Origin: Cardiocondyla obscurior
Taxonomy: Eukaryota > Arthropoda > Insecta > Hymenoptera > Formicidae
Length of the DNA: 64,000 nucleotides
Direction: 5' to 3'
Assembly (NCBI RefSeq): GCF_019399895.1
Contig: NC_091866.1
Span: forward strand, 5,625,501-5,689,500
Below, piece by piece: positions 59,814-64,000 of this stretch. The notes beneath the pieces were generated by a model. That model searched no databases and was not told the origin of the DNA. It saw only the letters and a program-made list of their open reading frames with translations. Within the stretch, counting starts at the first letter, position 1. Every line of letters begins with the position of its first letter. Made by a program: the position numbers and the translations under genes.

Positions 59814-61995
59814 TTAAATGTGTATTTTTTGCTTGGCTAGTATTGCAGACAGTCCTCCCATGAAAAATGCAGTACTTATTATTGTAATAGTCCAACTAAA
59901 GTTCTTCTTAGAATTAATCCAAGTTGCTGGTACACCGATATTATTTTCCTTATCAATCTAAAATATAAAAGCACAATTTACTTAGTGATAAAGATGTATT
60001 ATTTAATTTTCATATTGGTTTTATAATACGATACCTGTTTAGCTAACATTTTAATTTGTATCATTTCACTTTTTAATAGTTTTAAAGTATTTTGCGTTTT
60101 TCTCAGTTCTTCCTCGTATTCAATTCTTTTTATAGGTGACAAAACTATATTTTCGCTTGCAGCTTTCAATAAATTATTTTTAATATACTGAAAACTAGAT
60201 GCTATTACACTAATCTGCTTTTTGGCATTCGTTAATGATATTACGCCATCATAAATTCTGTAATCATCCACAAAATTATTAATATTATTTTATATATATC
60301 TATCAAAAAGATATATTAAAATATAAAACGTACGTATATGAATCTTTTTTTTTTTTAATATTGCCAAAACTATCTAATCGCCACTTTCTGTTGTGAAATT
60401 TTTCAAGACCTTTTAGAAATTGATGTCTATGAACACTGATATCGATTCCTAAACGAAAAAGATCATCTTCTGTCAATTGTAAAAACGTTTTAATATCCAT
60501 TCCTTGAAATAAAATACTGTATTTTTCCAAGCCCATTCCATACAGTATCACCGATATATCATAATCTAAAACTTCTTTTTCTACAGGATACCAATTTGGA
60601 AATAAATCTCTCCAAGTTGTTGTTTCAATTTTTAAACAAGTCATCTCTTTTTCATCTTCATCGCCTAATAAAGCAGATATCTAAAAGTCGAAAAAATATT
60701 TTTGATCCAAAATAAAAAATTTAACGATAAAATACAAAATAAAATAATTACTTCTGTAAATCCTTTTGTATTTGCAATATCTTTTGCAGATAAATTGTAT
60801 ACATCTGTCAAAGAAGTATTTGCGTTATGAATCAAAAGAATTTTGACATTATCAGGTTTATTAGCTGCAGCAGCATACCTCAATGCCTACAATAAAACTA
60901 AAAAATTATACAATAAAAATTTTAATGTTTAATAACATTAAACACTTACAGTTCTTCCATCACTGTCACAAGCATCAATATTTTGTACATATTTTATAAG
61001 TTCCTTGACAAAGTCTGCATCTTGGTGCATACATGCATACATTAAAGCTGTTTCCCTATAAAAATAATAACCTTAATATTAGATAGTGATTTTTTTTAAA
61101 TTAATTTTACCTTCGTTTACTTGTAGCATTTGCATCAGCTTTTGCTTCTATTAGATAATTAAGGCATTCCAGAGATTTTTTTGTTGTTCCTTTTAGTGAA
61201 TTACATAGGGCCATGAGAGGTGTAAATCCATCTACACAATTTAACAATTATAAAAATCTTGCACAATACTCCAAATAATAAAATGAATAAAATAGCATTG
61301 ATTTTCACCTCTATGTTTATTTGGGTTTGCACCATGTACCAAAAGATATTCTACCAATTCTGGTTCTACAAATGAAGCTGCATACAGTAACAAAGTCCAT
61401 CCAGTATATAGGTACTTGTCAACATCATTTTCTATATTATATTTTACATAAAAATATTTAGAATAACAATCTCTGTTTAATAGCATGCTTTACATAAAAA
61501 AATAGAGCAAAAGAAAGAGGATGTTATTTTTATTCTGCAATCAATAAATAAATCAAGTAACATAAAATTATACTAATTATGCACAAAGGAGAAGAAAGAA
61601 TGTTGAATTAAGAAATAATATAAATACAGCAATACGGTGATGTTTACGTTCGAGGTGTTCTCGTATCGGTTCTAACTGTCCCAGGGTGCAGGCTTTCACC
61701 AAATTATCTTCGTAGTTACGTTCTTTATTAGACGCTTCGAAATCGACGACTGTCGTTTCCTTCTTTGTCGAGTCCGTTCTAGGAGTATAATTACTTTTTT
61801 TGGCAGGGGGTTTTGTCTAAAGTTAAAGAAATGGAATAAAGAAAACGACGCTATTGTAGTAAACAAAAATTGAAGCGTGCCTCTATATCGTAATTGTACC
61901 TCCTCGACAGGGTAGAAAACATCGTCGTAACACTCGTCATCGTCGTCGTCATCGTCAGACATGCCAGCAGGCATCAGACACTTGTACTTAGACAT
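59814..61995 (-). CDS. ASZ1: Ankyrin repeat, SAM and leucine zipper protein ASZ1/GASZ (nine exons, 504 aa)
   Basis: Germline piRNA-pathway scaffold, tail-anchored on mitochondria next to nuage in flies and mammals. Minus-strand exons are 61900-61995, 61636-61816, 61309-61470, 61111-61231, 60950-61055, 60752-60886, 60334-60680, 60035-60257 and 59814-59957; together they make 505 codons. The N-terminus is acidic (seven Asp in a row at residues 14-20). Ankyrin repeats span about residues 113-255 (GWTLLLYAASFVEPELVEYL, DGFTPLMAL, RRETALMYAC, DGRTALRYAAAANKP). A SAM domain covers 305-362 (LYGMGLEKYSILFQGMDI...). A coiled coil (EEELRKTQNTLKLLKSEMI) follows, and a C-terminal membrane anchor lies at 479-498 (WTITIISTAFFMGGLSAILA). 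The exon 2 donor is ambiguous: GTATTG at 61635 or a phase-equal GTAAAC a few bases earlier. Human ASZ1 is similar in length and domain order. Confidence 0.93.
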
Positions 61996-62936
61996 CCTTG
62001 AAACGGTTGAGATGTTAAAAAGATTCTCAGCGTCGATTCAATGAAAAAACACCGGGTCTGTATATCGTTTAGCAGCGCTTCGTATAATTAAGTCGAACCG
62101 TTACGTTGCTCTGTACACGCGTGCACGTTGCGCACGCTCGGCAGATAGCCCAACTCGGAATCGCGGCTTCCATGCGTATAGATATAGAGGCTCGGAATGA
62201 CGTCAAATGACGCTCGGAATCTTGAATTTTCTACGTATGTGTGCTGTACACGCACCCATAAATCGCGTAAACCTGTTGACGATATGCACACCTCCTTTAT
62301 CTCCACCAAGCCACTCTAAACTCCGCCTGATTCCGTAACGATGATGTCAAGATTACTGCTTTTTTTTCTTTACGAGAAATAAAAAACAAAAGAATTAAAA
62401 TTCTAACAATGTAACAGTAATACGTATTGTATACTTTTTTGCATTACTTTAATATAAAAAAAATCTATTGAAAAAAATACAATAATCTTCTATAAAATAA
62501 TAATAAAAATTATTTTAACCTAGACGAAATTAGTAGAACAAGACTCAATAAAAAAAAAAAAAAAAAAAAAGATATACAAAATAAAAATGTTTAATTCAAA
62601 ATTTTTTATTTACATATCATGTAAATAGCACAAGGCATGTATTTAATATTCAGGTTTTTTTAAAGTTATCGGCAGATATAATATAATATAATGGACGTCA
62701 GTAAATTTTAAATGCATATTCATACTGAATGAAATACTTTTATACGTAAATCACTATATGTTTTTCGTTATTCACTATTATAGCGACGATATAAAAATTA
62801 TAGATTTAAACTGATTACTGAATATATTATGTGATAGCGTTAAATCAATAATTTGGCATTACTGTGAAATATGTAGCATATCTATACGTATATTAATAGA
62901 AAATTCAAAACTTAAACTATGCGATTATAATTGTAA
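61996..62936. other. Intergenic: ASZ1 promoter side and 3' region of Hikeshi
   Basis: 61996-62340 is relatively GC-rich and includes a TGACGTCA-like pair (ATGACGTCAAATGACG near 62200), a possible CREB/ATF-type site just upstream of ASZ1. The rest is AT-rich 3' flank of Hikeshi. A 73-codon minus-strand frame (62088-62309) has no support as a gene. Confidence 0.45.
62605..62610 (-). terminator. Possible polyadenylation signal of Hikeshi
   Basis: TTTATT on the plus strand (AATAAA on the minus) lies about 330 bases after the Hikeshi stop. Other A/T-rich hexamers nearby could also serve. Confidence 0.35.
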
Positions 62937-63874
62937 TCATGATTTCCAAAAATTTGGGTTTTGTTGCAACCGCCTTTCAAAAGTTTCGTACCAGCCTTGT
63001 AATGTAGATAGAGGCACAAAGTTCTCAGTAGGATTCGGCGTCATTTGTGCTTGCGTTACCGTGAAACTAGTTACATAATTCACAAAGCTTGTTAGCATCT
63101 TTTGTACAAATTCCATAAAAGAGTTGGTTGTGCTTGCAGTAACTGCTGTTACTTGCTGCTCGATTATTGCCAGTGGTTCAACTGACACCCCGATTTGCGC
63201 AAAGTGTGATATTTTGCCAATTCCAAAAATTCCTAAATTGCTATTTTCAAACTCATGATTTTTCTTTAGATTCAATATTTTAAAGATAGCCGATGGTTTA
63301 GAATTGGAAATATATCCAAGAAATTGCCAGTTTGGTGGTGCATTTGGATCCGGCCAACTAAAGTATACTGTAAATAATAATCAATAGGGATAATTTAATA
63401 TTTATTATACTTTTCATATTTTAAATACAAAAGATCTTCATTATTTTTTTTAATCTTACCTGCACCTCCTGTGCCATCTGGGAAAGAAATAGTACCGGTA
63501 AGAAACACTACTATATGGTTTATATTATCAGCATCAGGTATAGTAATTAGAAATTGATTTTCACCAACTTGTTGAAAGTCAGTTTGAACCTAAAAGGCAA
63601 AATTTACAATTATATAATATTACATATATATATAAAAAAAAATTATAAAATTATACATATTATAATTATAGGTTAACTAACCTAAAACAGCTTTAATAGT
63701 TGTTATCGTATAGTTAAATATATTATAAACAGTTTACTTTTACATCTTTCTTTTATATATGTTAAAATTAATTTTAATTCAATTAAAACAGAAATAATGC
63801 CATCGATTAACAAATACAAGAGTCTAATAAAGCTCAATACTTACGAATCGTCCAGCTACGATTATACCAAGCAT
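62937..63874 (-). CDS. Hikeshi: Hikeshi (OPI10 family), Hsp70 nuclear import carrier (three exons, 196 aa)
   Basis: Carries Hsp70 into the nucleus during heat stress by binding FG nucleoporins (known for the family). Minus-strand exons are 63845-63874, 63460-63589 and 62937-63367; 591 bases make 197 codons including the stop, equal to the usual length of about 197 residues. Signatures are MLGIIVAGRF at the N-terminus, NINHIVVFLTGTISFPDGTG in the Hsp70-binding half, SWPDPNAPPNWQFLGYISN, and the C-terminal FVQKMLTSFVNYVTSFTVTQ and RLQQNPNFWKS. The small first exon (ten codons) encodes the invariant start. It is transcribed in the same direction as ASZ1, whose start is about 940 bases beyond the Hikeshi stop. 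Confidence 0.96.
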
Positions 63875-64000
63875 TTTTTTCAGACGTAGACGTTATCTAG
63901 ATTATTATATTTAGTTTATCACAAAGAATACCAAGATAATGCATTAAAAATTAAATTGCGGTAACTATGTATTTTATATTACAGTAGGACTAATCGTTTT
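63875..64000 (-). promoter_or_regulatory. Upstream flank of Hikeshi
   Basis: 126 bases upstream of the Hikeshi start, probably short 5' UTR and promoter. No heat-shock element was recognised. Confidence 0.35.

Noticed and set aside
1..64000. CRISPR array, bacterial operon or full transposon or retroviral coding region
   Set aside because: No regularly spaced repeats, no polycistronic ORF layout and no transposase, integrase or reverse transcriptase motifs were seen.

Overview
This is a window of an insect nuclear genome, most likely an ant or another hymenopteran. The basis is AT-rich sequence with many A/T homopolymers and CpG-rich patches, intron-containing genes with GT-AG junctions, large introns beside very compact genes, and clear animal proteins. 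There is no bacterial gene organisation and no long transposon reading frame. The species call is inference.

Layout. (1) 1-19.4 kb, plus strand: one BTB/POZ plus C2H2 zinc-finger transcription factor of 858 residues in four visible coding exons, with a 12-kb intron splitting the BTB fold and another intron splitting the first zinc finger. (2) 3.4-21.6 kb and 35.7-36.8 kb: a set of exon-like blocks outside any recognised gene. They lie on the minus strand (3444-3487, 3584-3685, 19808-19891, and a block ending at 20084) and on the plus strand (a block ending at 21599, then 36108-36213, 36317-36609, 36708-36751). Most end in a related purine-rich module just before a 5' splice site. The outermost pair (3.4-3.7 kb minus, 36.5-36.8 kb plus) is nearly identical in inverted orientation, intron included. 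This looks like two mirror-image, probably non-coding transcription units diverging from a CpG-rich centre near 20.3-21.5 kb, one of them antisense to the zinc-finger gene. It is the least explained part of the window. (3) 21.6-35.4 kb and 36.8-53.7 kb: no supportable protein-coding gene. (4) 53.77-53.94 kb: a small TTAA-flanked fold-back element. (5) 54.2-64 kb: a compact gene cluster with an unrecognised Lys/Glu-rich gene (plus), COG5 of the Golgi tethering complex (plus), ASZ1/GASZ of the piRNA pathway (minus, convergent with COG5), and Hikeshi, the Hsp70 nuclear import carrier (minus).

The genes in the right-hand cluster share no pathway; they are unrelated neighbours (Golgi traffic, germline piRNA biogenesis, heat-stress import). 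Exon boundaries were read by eye. In COG5, Hikeshi and the Lys/Glu-rich gene the splice phases close exactly. In ASZ1 one donor remains ambiguous. The 5' end of the zinc-finger gene may lie left of the window.
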